Assembly: GCF_000614585.1 (NCBI RefSeq)
Contig: NZ_BAKX01000002.1
Span: forward strand, 248,001-312,000
Source of the DNA: Porphyromonas gingivicanis JCM 15907
GTDB lineage: Bacteria > Bacteroidota > Bacteroidia > Bacteroidales > Porphyromonadaceae
Direction of reading: 5' to 3'
Length of the DNA stretch: 64,000 nt
The stretch's first letter is position 1. Each line of letters starts with the position of its first letter. A model generated the notes under the pieces. The model did not search any database. It was given only the letters and a program-made list of their open reading frames with translations, and had not been told where the DNA came from. The position numbers were made by a program, and so were the translations under genes. Positions 25,815-36,332 of this stretch are shown one piece after another.

Positions 25815-27665
25815 TTAATTTGAACGAACCAACGTTTTTACAGATTCTCCATTGTAGTAGAGGATATAAGTACCTTGAGGTAACGAATAGCTTGTTTCTT
25901 GGTTTTCAAGTACTTTATGCATCAGAGTTTTTCCTTCTGCCGAATAGATGTTTAGTAGATGTCCTGTTTCTGCTACACGTACCACGATTTCGCCTCTATT
26001 GCTGTTGCTCACTTGAAGGGAGCTTCCAGCTCTTGAAATATCGGCATTTGAAGTTACCCCTTGTGCCTTGAGTGCTACTTCTACTCTATGACTACCTGAA
26101 GAAAGTACCAATTTGGCTACTTTGCTCCCCTCGGAGGTTGGTGAACAAACAACCCCCACAAACCCTTTTGGAGAAATTCTCTCGAGAGAACTCTTAGATG
26201 CCTTAAACTCGTTGGCATGAGTTCCTTCAATAGTTACAGAGACATCTTCGCTCAGTTGCTCCATGGTAACATCGACACCATACTCTATGGTAGGCTTACC
26301 GATAGTTGCATTGCCAAAGTTTATTTTTTCTCTATTGACTTTTAGCAGAGCATTCTCTGCATAACAGAGTAGGGTTATGGGCAAACGTTTTTCAATCTTA
26401 TCCAACTTGATAACGACTTCTGCTTGAAACTTACCTACCTTATCAGGAATACTTTCTATCTCTAATACAAAGCTGCCTCTTCGAGGTTGGGAAACAATCG
26501 AAAACATTGCTTTGTGTGTACCCTCCAATTCGAGAGTAGGAATTGCAGAAGTATGTTTTATAGTAACATTGGTGCTAACTGTTTGATAGGTTTGTATCAA
26601 CACGTTTCCGAAGTCTAATTGTTCGGATGTTACCTCTATTACGGCATTTTTCTCTTCAAACCCCCATGCTTTAAGAGGTAGGCTAATTTCGGCAGTGCCA
26701 GACTTGATTTTGAGTGTTGCCTCCACTTGTGCTTCTACTTTGGGAGTAAAAATTATTTCTAAAGTCCCTTTATCACTGCCTAAAGACAACTCTCCCTTGA
26801 CTGTAAAGAGGTCCTTGTTTTCTCCCTCAATAGTAATCATAGGTGCTATACGGATATTAGCCATATTTACCTCTAACTTTTGACTTGAGGTAGCTCCTAC
26901 ATAGGTGTCGGGGAAAGAGAGTGCTGCAACTTCTGTACTTAAAACGGGAGCTGGGTATTGGGCATGAGCGGAAATCGGGATAATGCTCTCAGTTGCTCCG
27001 TCTTTAAGAAGTAATTCGGCTTTTTTATCGCCCTCTGTCGCTGTATTGAGAGTGATGGTTAGTGTCTGATTTTCCTTATTGGGTTGCAATGCCCCTGTTA
27101 GGGTAAAGTCGGAAGCATTGACCCCTCGTATCTGTGCCGTAGGATTAGTGCCACTATTCTTGGTGGTAATAGAGATACTCTTTTCGTAAGACTTTTCAGG
27201 AGCAATAGTGCCAAACTCGATGAGCTTTGTTTCTGAGATAAATTCAGGCTGACTGTCTCCTATACCCATACCTACTATTTTCACACGACGCACCTCGTTA
27301 CCATCATGTTTTACCAGGAGTGCGCCTTCTTTTTTACCTATACTTTTAGGATTTAGATAAATCATCATCTTAGCCGTTTCGGTGTCATTATCAAAATAAG
27401 CATAAGTGTGATAGAAATCCTGTGCCTGAGCACTCTCGAATGTTACTGTATACTTGTGATCAAAACCTCCTAAAGGAGAAATTTTTACGAGTATGATTTG
27501 TGGAGAAGAGTAGGTGTTGAGTCGAGTGCTACCAAGGTCAATGACATCGCCAGCAGGAGTGATAGTAATAGTAACTTCCTCAGCATAGAGTGGAGTTGCC
27601 AATGAGATTAAAAGAAAAAAGGGAATGAAAGGGAGTATAAAACGTCTCCATATATTGTGGATCAT
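25815..27665 (-). CDS. Secreted protein of tandem Ig-like (anchor-D type) repeats with T9SS-like tail
   Basis: 616 residues: signal peptide (RRFILPFIPFFLLISLATPL, ending YAEE) and about five tandem beta-sandwich units. Each unit opens with a phrase like LDFGNVLIQTYQT, INFGNATIGKPT or IEFGTIAPEKSY and a following TIEGTHANEF-type strand. This is the choice-of-anchor-D/ASH-like pattern. The last ~80 residues end TYILYYNGESVKTLV, like a type A T9SS tail, though less certain than in the other proteins. Probably a surface or adhesion protein; no ligand can be named. Confidence 0.75.
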   Translation of the reverse strand: MIHNIWRRFILPFIPFFLLISLATPLYAEEVTITITPAGDVIDLGSTRLNTYSSPQIILVKISPLGGFDHKYTVTFESAQAQDFYHTYAYFDNDTETAKMMIYLNPKSIGKKEGALLVKHDGNEVRRVKIVGMGIGDSQPEFISETKLIEFGTIAPEKSYEKSISITTKNSGTNPTAQIRGVNASDFTLTGALQPNKENQTLTITLNTATEGDKKAELLLKDGATESIIPISAHAQYPAPVLSTEVAALSFPDTYVGATSSQKLEVNMANIRIAPMITIEGENKDLFTVKGELSLGSDKGTLEIIFTPKVEAQVEATLKIKSGTAEISLPLKAWGFEEKNAVIEVTSEQLDFGNVLIQTYQTVSTNVTIKHTSAIPTLELEGTHKAMFSIVSQPRRGSFVLEIESIPDKVGKFQAEVVIKLDKIEKRLPITLLCYAENALLKVNREKINFGNATIGKPTIEYGVDVTMEQLSEDVSVTIEGTHANEFKASKSSLERISPKGFVGVVCSPTSEGSKVAKLVLSSGSHRVEVALKAQGVTSNADISRAGSSLQVSNSNRGEIVVRVAETGHLLNIYSAEGKTLMHKVLENQETSYSLPQGTYILYYNGESVKTLVRSN

Positions 27666-27755
27666 AGTGATTGTTTTTGTTAATTGAGTTTTTAGATAAT
27701 GCGAAAAGATAACGATGCTCTCCTAAAAAGAAGAGCATTGTATGAATCTCAAAGG

Positions 27756-28337
27756 TTATGGCAGATATACCGAATCTGTTATGCGAACACTGAAAGTTGT
27801 ATAGACAATGCCCTCTTTATTTTCCTGTTCGACTAAGTATTCAATGTATTCAGAGGCTTTCTTTGTGTCAGTCGGTTTGAGGAAATAGTGATGATGTTGA
27901 TTGTCTTGGTCTACACGGCAGTTATAGATATATCCTTCCTTTTCAAAAAGGTCTATTATCTCTTGGTGTAGTATGTTTTCTTCTTTCCAAACAGCTTCAT
28001 TGGGTAGAGTGTAAAGCCCTACGATAAGTAAATTGTTTTCTTGCTCCTTTACAAGATAGGTTCTGAGAGGCATTTTTTCATCTGTCGTTTTATACTTTAG
28101 AACGACGAAGCCTGCCGCAGCCTGCTTGTCGAGTAAGGTACTTCCGAGATTTTGTTCAGCCTCTTCTACTTGTGTTAGCGTACTTCCCAATTCGATTGGT
28201 GCTTTAGGAATAGCCTTTAGGATAATCTGATTTTGAGGATTCTCTTTTTCTTTTTGTGGTTCGGAGACAGGCTTGTTGCAAGCAAGTAATGCCATAAATA
28301 GGGCGACAAAAGAGGTAATTGGAAAAATCTTCTTCAT
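27756..28337 (-). CDS. Lipoprotein of unknown function, copy 1
   Basis: 193 residues with a lipoprotein signal (MKKIFPITSFVALFMALLAC, Cys20 as lipidation site). The mature protein is hydrophilic and has no recognised domain. It is a paralog of the next gene: LGSTLLDKQAAAGF here versus MGARMVTQQDEYEG there, followed in both by a strand-rich segment. It sits between the Ig-like gene and copy 2 on the same strand, probably a small unit. Confidence 0.75.
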   Translation of the reverse strand: MKKIFPITSFVALFMALLACNKPVSEPQKEKENPQNQIILKAIPKAPIELGSTLTQVEEAEQNLGSTLLDKQAAAGFVVLKYKTTDEKMPLRTYLVKEQENNLLIVGLYTLPNEAVWKEENILHQEIIDLFEKEGYIYNCRVDQDNQHHHYFLKPTDTKKASEYIEYLVEQENKEGIVYTTFSVRITDSVYLP

Positions 28338-28445
28338 AATTGTACTGTTTTTTATGTTAGGGTAAATATGTTTTCTCTAAAGAATTAAGTATCCTAATTG
28401 AGAGTTAAGACAAGGTGTCCTAAACAGAAGGTGCTCGAAACTTCG

Positions 28446-28995
28446 CTACTTTTGCATGAAGAAGTGCATTTCCGCAAGAATTTCTCCTCCATTAGGGTTA
28501 ATTTGAGCGGGTAGCACTACCATCTGCAATCTTGACACCTCGTTCAAGAAGTAGTAGTCTTTGACCCGAGATCGGCTAAAGTTAAAACCCACGCTACGGC
28601 CCATTCTTGAAATGTGGTATTGAGTGTAAAACTATCCTTTCCATCATACTTGATTACTTCCGATAGAGGACGGATGAGTTGAATTACCTCTACTAACCGA
28701 TTTTGTTGGAAGAAATACTTTCGTAGCACGAGTCCTGTATGCGGATAAGAACTGAAAATGAGAGATTGTCCTTCATACTCATCTTGTTGAGTTACCATAC
28801 GAGCTCCCATTTTATATTCCTCTTCTTTTATTTCTTTAGGCGACTTGTTGAAGTCCAATTGGGGTAATTCGCCATAGGCATATTGCTTCCAAGGATTTTC
28901 TTTTTTAATGGGTTCTTTGTTAGGCTTATTACAACCTGTTAAAAAGATAGAAGCATCGCTGAGAGGAGAGCGACGAGGAATAAATTTTTTGTCAT
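28446..28995 (-). CDS. Lipoprotein of unknown function, copy 2 (two frameshifts)
   Basis: Read in one frame only the middle is visible. Adding one T at the run 28941-28945 restores an N-terminal lipoprotein signal, MTKNLFLVALLSAMLLSF then LTGCNKPNKEP. Adding one base near 28592 restores a C-terminus VGFNFSRSRVKDYYFLNEV ending MHFFMQK with its stop at 28446-28448. The rebuilt protein is about 183 residues and aligns along its length with copy 1 (193 residues). No domain recognised. Two single-base gaps in homopolymers suggest sequencing error rather than decay. Confidence 0.65.
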
Positions 28996-29307
28996 AAGGT
29001 TTGTGGATTTGCTGTAGAGTTTTCTTTTCTTTATATGTCAAAATTAACAAGATTGTAGTCCTTGTTTTCCTTATTTTTCGCAGGCAAATGTACAAATAAA
29101 TCAATGTAATATCACAAAATTAGGGATTGGTATTTGGGAAAATCAAAACAGAAGAGTGCCCTATTCGTATGTTGTAAACTTTCAGAGAAGAGTTTTACAA
29201 ATCTTCTTCAAGAGCTTGTGAAAGAGTTTGTTACTCTAATTACGTAGAGAATAATCTTCTTTATTATAGAGTAGTTTAACATACGTTACAATTCAAGCCC
29301 TATTTTG

Positions 29308-29315
29308 TATCTTTG
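29308..29315 (+). promoter_or_regulatory. -7 element of the cas operon
   Basis: TATCTTTG, 32 bases before the cas6 start; the -33 box is not well matched. Confidence 0.5.
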
Positions 29316-29347
29316 TCTCATGAAAAAAGAATTCTTTTGGAATCTAT

Positions 29348-30125
29348 ATGAGATTTAAGATATCCTTACAGGTCAATAAATTTGCCTATGGCAATCTATT
29401 GCCCCTTAACTATCAGTACGAACTCTCGGCTGTGATATACAAAATACTCTCTCGCTCTGACCAAGCCTATACGGAGTGGTTACATAACAATGGCTTTACG
29501 GGACTCGCCAATCAAAAGAAGTTCAAACTTTTCTGCTTCTCTCGCCTCAATGTAGAAAAGTTTAGACTCCTCAAAGAGAGTGCAAGGCTCGAGATTTTGA
29601 GCGATAAGGTTTCGTGGGAGCTTTCCTTCCTGCCCGAGAATAGCACAAGTAAGTTCGTTCATGGGCTATTCTCCAATCAAGTGTTTGAGGTGGGGGATAG
29701 ACGCTCTTCGGTGCAATTCAAGGTAGAGCGTATCGAGCAATGGCGCCTCCTCCTCTTTCTACAGAAATGACCTTTGAGACACTCTCTCCTATCTGTTTAA
29801 GAGTGCACCGACCCGATGGCAGCACCGAATACATATCCCCTCTGCACGAAAGAGCCGAAGAAGCGATTCGTTACGGCTCATCAACCGATATGAGGCTTTC
29901 TACAACAAACCCTATATGGGTGAAGACTTCTTCCAATTTGAGCCGATAAATACGCCCAAATCAGCCCTTATAACCATCAAAGCGGGCACTCCTTTCGAGA
30001 CAAAAGTGAAAGGATTTATGTGTCGTTTTCGCGTCAAAGCTCCCGTGGAACTGATGCATATCCTCTACGAAAGTGGCATAGGAGAGCAATGCTCGCAAGG
30101 CTTTGGCTATCTCCGCCTACTATAA
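29348..30125 (+). CDS. cas6: Cas6 CRISPR RNA endonuclease (two frameshifts)
   Basis: Processes pre-crRNA by cutting in the repeat. The N-terminus MRFKISLQVNKFAYGNLLPL matches Cas6. The frame breaks at 29739-29740 (one A missing) and at 29875-29876 (one G missing). With both repaired the protein runs through MAPPPLSTEMTFETLSPICL, then LINRYEAFYNKPYMGED, to the glycine-rich loop GIGEQCSQGFGYLRLL that defines the family, about 259 residues in all. First gene of a complete type I-B operon. Confidence 0.9.
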
Positions 30126-30150
30126 TTCAACAATAAAAGAACCCCATTAT

Positions 30151-32114
30151 ATGAGTTTAGACACAATACTTACCATCGGAAAAGCTCTAAGAGAGTCCGA
30201 TAATTGGATAAAGCATTTTAGCCGGGCAAAGTCTTGCTTAAGAGAGGCAGATGCTTTTTATATCACTTTACCCGTCAAAGAAAACTATTCGATAGATTGG
30301 AGTAAGGCACGGATAACTCCAGAGAAAGAAACTGACCAACTCTACTACTTAGATTTCAAGACTTCTGAAAGTGATACTTCGGGTAAATTTCTCTATGGAG
30401 ATATCTATCATAAAAAAGTAACAAAAATCTCCAAAACTGGAGAAATAGAGGTTACAGAAAGTGGTAACTACAAGTTGTACAAAGGAGAAAAAAGCTCCTT
30501 TGAGAAAGCTATTCCAGACTATGATGATATCCTGAAAAAACTTAGAGAACAGGCTGAGGATACTACTTTAGAGGAGAGTTCGATTTCTTCTCAAACTTTA
30601 CAGCAGTTCGAGAAAATGCGAGGAATGGTAGGCAACAACCAGGAACTTATTGAGAAAATGCTATTGTTCCCTAGTTCTGTAAAATATTATTTTTCAGAAG
30701 CTGTAAAGACTCCTCTTGAGGAGCTACTTCGAGATGATAAACAACTATTAGAGTTTTCGGTTAGGGCTAACTTAGCTTTTCTTTCTGATAATGACAAAAA
30801 AGCTTTGGGTATTTCTTCGGATGTGTTAGATGAAAAACAGAGAGAGATTCTCTCCAAGGTAAGTAATTGCACTCTTTTTATCCATTTTGAATACCCTGGT
30901 AGTACCAAACATTGGTATCAATTTGAAGGGGTGCTATCTGCGTTGATGAAAAAATGATTGCAGAGTATACGGATAGTACCTTCCATGGATTGGTCTTAAA
31001 AAAGACACTCTATAAGACGCTTTGCTCTGGTGATAAAAAGAATGATATTCAATTTCCTGGCTTCTCTCTTGTAGGTAGATATAAGTCTCAATCTTTTCAA
31101 CAAGAGGGTATTCGAAATCTATTTTTTGCCTTGGAGTACGCCAAAAGAGGGAAAAGAATTTCAGGTACTGATGTGAAGGTTATAGTCCTTCCTCGAGGAG
31201 AAAATCTAACCGCTGAAGATTATGAGAGCTTTTTAGAGACAGAAAGTGAAGCTCAACTAATTATAAACAATAGTCCCCCAGAGTCTATATTTCAAATTGA
31301 TGATGATCTTCAAGAGAAGGTTACCTCTTTTGATCTTATATTTTGCAAGCAAGGGGGAGTCACTTCTCCCGATAAAGATTTGATTGAAATATCGGGAATA
31401 CAGAAGAGTAAATTGAGGCAAATAAAAGATAGAATAGATACTATTGCCAAACAGGTTTATGAAGAACGGGAGAAAGAGGTTAATACAGAAAAGGGAAAGA
31501 ATTCTTTAAAGCCAATTTATTTGACAAATGCTTTCCGTCAAATATTGGAGAACAATGGTAATAAATATGAATCCCATCTACTTAGGACTTTACCTTTAAT
31601 CTACACAGAAAGCTACTATAACGATGGGCAACTTTTGCCCGCTTTCATTCAAAACATAGAATTTTCGGTGCGAAATGGAGAGGAAAAAAGCAATCGAGCA
31701 CATTTCAAACAACTAAAGTTCTATTTTATATTCTTGCAAAGAATCCGAAACACAAAAACAGACAATTATATGCAAATGACAAATTCAGAGAGCTATCAAA
31801 TAGGACTCCTATTAGGGCTAATGGCTCGTAATTTAAACACAGAGATAAACTCTTTCGAGAAGAGCTATGTGGGTATCTTGACGCGTAGAATAGGGACTCT
31901 TCAAGACCTTATATGTTTCAAAAACGATGTGGTTGAGAAACTCGTTCTACACGATAAGATGAAGTATGTGCGTAAGCACTCTTGTGAGTTAGACCAAAAA
32001 ATAAAAGAGCTGAGGGAGCAGTACGACAAGGAGATATGTGCTTTTGGCTTTTTCGAAAGCTATTTCTCCTATAATAACTCCACCAAAGAAACAAGTGAGG
32101 AAGAAAATGTTTAA
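30151..32114 (+). CDS. cas8b: Cas8b large subunit of type I-B Cascade (probably one gene with a frameshift)
   Basis: Two frames lie here: 30151-30957 (MSLDTILTIGKALRESDNW to SALMKK) and 30954-32114 (MIAEYTDSTFHGLVLKKTLY onward). They overlap by ATGA at a six-A run. Adding one A reads straight through MKKMIAEYTDS and gives about 654 residues, the usual size of TM1802/Csh1-type Cas8b. The position between cas6 and cas7 also fits. Cas8b recognises the PAM and holds the target. A true split into two coupled genes cannot be ruled out. Family assignment rests on position, size and overall character more than on a motif. Confidence 0.75.
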
Positions 32115-32134
32115 TAATCAATATTTAGTTAGAA

Positions 32135-33079
32135 ATGAATACAATAACAAAGAAATCAGAGATTCTATTCTTGTACGAAACGCAGTACAACATACCTAAT
32201 GGAGACCCTTTTACGGGAGAACAACGTTACGATACGGAAACCAAAAAGATTCTCGTAAGCGATGTGCGTATGAAACGTTATGTGCGTTCTTATTTGGAGG
32301 ATGTAAAAGGGCTTCCTATTTACGTAAGTGAAAAAACAGGAGTAGGAAAGACAGATGCTAAGGGGGTACTTAATTGGATTGTAGCTAATCGGAATGACGA
32401 AGGACTCACAGATATTGGAGAGATTCTAAAAAAACAAGTTGATGTACGTTTGTTTGGTGGAATTTCTACCTTAGGAGATGATGCAAAAAAAATAAAAGTG
32501 GGCAAAGAAACGTGCACCAACGGACATGTACAGTTTACAGGGCCAGTTCAGTTCGCTCTACTAAACCCATCTCTAAATTCTGTGGACCTTAGAATGCATC
32601 AAAACACCACACACTTTACCTCCAAAGCAGGCAATGCTCAAGGGTCTATAGGAACAACTACGATTGTTCCATATTCATTAGTGCAAATCCACGGATGGAT
32701 AAATCCTAAAGTTGCAGAGACAACAGCTCTCTCTTCAGAAGATATTAAGCTGATGTACGAAGGGCTTTGGTATGGAACAAGTGGAGACGGAAGTTCCCAC
32801 TCTCGAAGTAAAATCGGACAGAATTCAGTCCTTCTTTTAGAGCTTGAATATGTCGAAGCTAATCGAAAAATATATGGAGTAGAAAGATTGATCTCTCTCA
32901 ACCCTAATGAAGGAAAAAGAGAGGAAGATATCCGCAATATGGATGACTATACTCTTGATTTTCACCGCTTGATAGAGGTTGCTAACTCTGACAAGGTTTC
33001 TAAGGTAAAATACTATACAGAAATAGATGCAATAAAGAAACTTTTGCAGGGACCCAAGTTTGAATTTATGGAGTTATGA
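32135..33079 (+). CDS. cas7: Cas7 backbone subunit, Csh2 type
   Basis: Polymerises along the crRNA to form the Cascade backbone. 314 residues, opening with SEILFLYETQYNIPNGDPFT and then QRYDTETKKILVSDVRMKRY, the Csh2 signature (NGDP followed by the DVRMKRYVR helix). VDVRLFGGIST and TGPVQFALLNPSLNSVD are further conserved parts. Ends overlapping cas5 by ATGA. Confidence 0.93.
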   Translation: MNTITKKSEILFLYETQYNIPNGDPFTGEQRYDTETKKILVSDVRMKRYVRSYLEDVKGLPIYVSEKTGVGKTDAKGVLNWIVANRNDEGLTDIGEILKKQVDVRLFGGISTLGDDAKKIKVGKETCTNGHVQFTGPVQFALLNPSLNSVDLRMHQNTTHFTSKAGNAQGSIGTTTIVPYSLVQIHGWINPKVAETTALSSEDIKLMYEGLWYGTSGDGSSHSRSKIGQNSVLLLELEYVEANRKIYGVERLISLNPNEGKREEDIRNMDDYTLDFHRLIEVANSDKVSKVKYYTEIDAIKKLLQGPKFEFMEL

Positions 33080-33789
33080 AAGGCTTTCTATTAGAAGTAT
33101 CGGGAGAGTGGGCACATTTCAAAAGACCAGAAACGAATAATAACCCTCTCTCTCACGATCTAATTACCAAGACCGCTTTAATTGGAGTGATTGGTGCAGT
33201 CTTGGGAATAGAACGTAGAGAGATGAAAAGCCTCTATCCTCAACTTTCAGAAGATTTACTCTATGGAGTGCAGTTAATCAATCCTCTAAGAAAATTGTCT
33301 TGGGGATTCACAAGTAAAACTGCTATAAATCCGACTGAAAAGGGGACTCCGAAGTATTTTGAGTTCCTGAAAAATCCCTCATTTCTTGTAGCATTGGCCC
33401 TAAAAGAAGAGAAATCGGAAGCTATTTACTCTGCCTTTCAAGAGTCGATAGAGAAAGAATATTCGATTTATCCACCTGTGTTAGGTTGGCACAATTGCCC
33501 AGCTAATCTCCAATTTAGGAGCGAAGGATGTTTTTCGGAGCGTAAAAATGGATTGTTTGAGACTCAAGGTTTTATTTCTACCGATGAGCATATTCTGAAA
33601 AATCTATATAATGATTTTCGGGTAGGTTTTGATAAGCTGCCGACTTTTCAGAATGATGATTTTTGGAACTTGCCCGAGAGATATGTCCAGATTGTATATC
33701 CCGAAGCCTCCTACAAGTTAGCGGTAGAAGGACCTCATTATACGTATAAGGGAAAAGTGGAGCAAGAGAGTGCATGGTATCTGATATAA
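33076..33789 (+). CDS. cas5: Cas5 subunit (Cas5h)
   Basis: Caps the 5' handle of the crRNA in Cascade. 237 residues starting MKGFLLEVSGEWAHFKRPET, then the glycine-rich phrase LITKTALIGVIGAVLGIERR typical of type I-B Cas5h. Overlaps cas7 by four bases and cas3 by sixteen, which implies coupled translation. Confidence 0.92.
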   Translation: MKGFLLEVSGEWAHFKRPETNNNPLSHDLITKTALIGVIGAVLGIERREMKSLYPQLSEDLLYGVQLINPLRKLSWGFTSKTAINPTEKGTPKYFEFLKNPSFLVALALKEEKSEAIYSAFQESIEKEYSIYPPVLGWHNCPANLQFRSEGCFSERKNGLFETQGFISTDEHILKNLYNDFRVGFDKLPTFQNDDFWNLPERYVQIVYPEASYKLAVEGPHYTYKGKVEQESAWYLI

Positions 33790-36269
33790 GTAGTCTAAAG
33801 TCTCATCCTGAAAAGCTCCTGATAGACCACATTAAAGGAGTTAGAGCAAACGTTAATCAACTAACCAAATCCGCAGTCGCGGATTTGGTCGCAGTGTTTC
33901 ATGACGTCGGCAAGTGCAATCCTTTTTTTCAACAAAAATTGGAGGAAATCAGAAGCAAAGGATATTCAAATCACTCTTATCTCTCTGCTTTTGCTTTCTT
34001 TTGTTCAATTCTCTCTCAAAGAAATAAAGATTTTCTAACTACATTTATCAATCCAGAGCATCCTCTGAATGTCAATGATTTTGTTGCTATTGCTGTACTT
34101 ATAGCTAAGCATCACACTGATTTGCCCAACTTTACCCTCAATGGAAGTGAGGCTACACTCCTATCTAAAGATGAAATTCAAAATCTGTTTGATTTTTTAG
34201 GTGATAAAGAAGATCAAGACAATAGAGGTAAACTCCTGCTTTCAGAGTTGATTGTTAACTTCTACCCTTCTATAGAACCTTTTCAGACTTGCTTATATTC
34301 CCCAAAGGCAAGATTATATTTCAAAGAAAAGTTGGGGTTCTCGGATAAAACCAATGAATACCCTTTAGACTTCTTTTTGGACTATCAATTTGCTTTTTCG
34401 GCTCTTCTTTTGGCAGATAAGGTAGACGCTGCCAACTTTTCAGACTTCATATCTCAACAGAAAAAGGAGTGCGGGCACTTTGCTGAGATGTACCCCCAAT
34501 TACTTGAAGATTATCTCTCCTCTTTGAGTCAGGAGAGAGAGATAAATCGTCTTCGTACATCGATACGTCGAGAGGCAGTACAAACTCTTCATGAAAAGCT
34601 TACCTCCGAAAAGAGAGTCTTTGAGCTAACAGCCCCAACAGGCTCTGGTAAAACTCTTATGATGCTCTCTTTAGCTTCGGAATTTATGCAACAGAAAGGT
34701 CCTAAGCGGATTATTTATGCTCTTCCTTTCCTCTCAATTACTGAGCAGGTAGAGGCTGAAGTAGTCAAGATTTTCGAGGGATGTGAAGTGTACATACAAC
34801 GGATAGATTCTAAATCGGAGAATAAGGATTTTAATAGGTCGCAGCAAGAGTGGGAACACAATCCCACGAAAGAACTTTTGGACAAGATTAACCTCATCGA
34901 CTTTAAGGAAAATACTTTCTCTTACCCCTTTATAATTACCACGTTTGTTCGCTTTTTCGAGACGTTACTAAGCAATCGCAATGCAGATTTATTGAAGCTT
35001 CCCAACTTTGCAAACTCTATTTTCCTTTTGGACGAAATACAGGCACTCCCCCCACGCCTGTATGGTTTTTTCGTAGCTTACCTCACTAAGTTTTGCGAGA
35101 AGTTTGATAGTTATGCAATTATATCTACAGCCACTCAACCCAACTTTGAACTGCCTAAGGAGCTAAAGATGCCCGATAAGAAAAAAGAATTTTTCTCTGG
35201 ATATACTGCTCCTGCTCCCTTATTGGAGCCGAAGCACTTTGAAAATCCTCTTTTTGACCGATACCATATCCAAAAAGCATCCGAGCCTTGGGAGACTGAG
35301 AGGTTAAGAGAAGAAATCCTCAATGAGAAAGATTCGTGCTTAGTTATACTTAACACGATTGATGACACCAAAGAGTTGTATAAACAGCTTTTGGAAGATA
35401 TTCCTTCAGAAGAGTTGCTTTTACTCAATACTCATATTACCCCAGCGGATAGATGCTTGAAAATCGACTGTGCCAAAGAAAGGTTGAGAGACAAAAAACG
35501 TATCATTGTGGTTTCTACTCAGCTCATAGAAGCAGGGGTAGATATAGACTTCCCTATCTTGTATAGAGACGCTACAACAGTTGCCAGTCTGGTGCAATCC
35601 GCAGGTAGGTGCAACCGAAATGGGAAAATGCCTACTAAGGGAAAAGTGGTGCTATTCGAACTGACTCGGAATAAGTGCAAGAGAGCAGAACTGATATATA
35701 GAGGAAGAGATAGAGAACTCTTGAGGTTTACAAAAGAGGCGTTAGAGGGAGGAGATAGTTGGGAAGAGAAAGATTTGTTTGAAGTACAAAAGAGGTTTTT
35801 CGATAAGCTCCAACGAGAGTTGTATTTCGCCAAACATTGGAGTCCTAAAAATAAGGATAACAGCAACCCTGACTTTGACTTTATAGAAGACATACGCCAA
35901 TGTATGTATAGAAAGATAGGTGGCTTCCGACTCATTGATGAGAAGTCTTTTGGAGAGGAGCATCAATACTTCGTGCCTCAAAATGACCAAGATGATCAAT
36001 TTGAGAGATTGCTTGAAGAAGAGGATAAGCTCACTTCTCTTTTAGGAGGCGATACGACAAATTGGGAAGATATACGTAGGCAGAAGAGAAAAATAGCCTC
36101 TCTTCTCAAAAAAATGGCTTCTCAAATTGTGCAGATACGTATTTATCCAGGTAACCCCCAACCTCTATTAGGTAACTCGAGGTCGTACTTTAGTTTATAT
36201 AAATTGGATAGAGGATGTTACTCTTTCGAAAGGGGAATACGTTTAGACAATGAGGGATTTATCTTGTAA
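33774..36269 (+). CDS. cas3: Cas3 nuclease-helicase (HD plus DExH)
   Basis: Degrades the target recruited by Cascade. 831 residues, single frame. HD nuclease at the N-terminus: DHIKGV, VFHDVGKCNPFF (His43-Asp44), SNHSYLSAF and KHHTD. Helicase: Walker A TAPTGSGKTLMMLS (about residue 286), DEIQ box in IFLLDEIQALPPR (about 419), ISTATQP, and motif VI region SLVQSAGRCNRNG (about 608). All catalytic motifs look intact. Confidence 0.96.
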   Translation: MVSDISSLKSHPEKLLIDHIKGVRANVNQLTKSAVADLVAVFHDVGKCNPFFQQKLEEIRSKGYSNHSYLSAFAFFCSILSQRNKDFLTTFINPEHPLNVNDFVAIAVLIAKHHTDLPNFTLNGSEATLLSKDEIQNLFDFLGDKEDQDNRGKLLLSELIVNFYPSIEPFQTCLYSPKARLYFKEKLGFSDKTNEYPLDFFLDYQFAFSALLLADKVDAANFSDFISQQKKECGHFAEMYPQLLEDYLSSLSQEREINRLRTSIRREAVQTLHEKLTSEKRVFELTAPTGSGKTLMMLSLASEFMQQKGPKRIIYALPFLSITEQVEAEVVKIFEGCEVYIQRIDSKSENKDFNRSQQEWEHNPTKELLDKINLIDFKENTFSYPFIITTFVRFFETLLSNRNADLLKLPNFANSIFLLDEIQALPPRLYGFFVAYLTKFCEKFDSYAIISTATQPNFELPKELKMPDKKKEFFSGYTAPAPLLEPKHFENPLFDRYHIQKASEPWETERLREEILNEKDSCLVILNTIDDTKELYKQLLEDIPSEELLLLNTHITPADRCLKIDCAKERLRDKKRIIVVSTQLIEAGVDIDFPILYRDATTVASLVQSAGRCNRNGKMPTKGKVVLFELTRNKCKRAELIYRGRDRELLRFTKEALEGGDSWEEKDLFEVQKRFFDKLQRELYFAKHWSPKNKDNSNPDFDFIEDIRQCMYRKIGGFRLIDEKSFGEEHQYFVPQNDQDDQFERLLEEEDKLTSLLGGDTTNWEDIRRQKRKIASLLKKMASQIVQIRIYPGNPQPLLGNSRSYFSLYKLDRGCYSFERGIRLDNEGFIL

Positions 36270-36332
36270 CCCCCTCTCTTTTTAAGTAGTTATGAATACA
36301 CCTTAATAAGAGCTGACTAAGAGCATATTACC

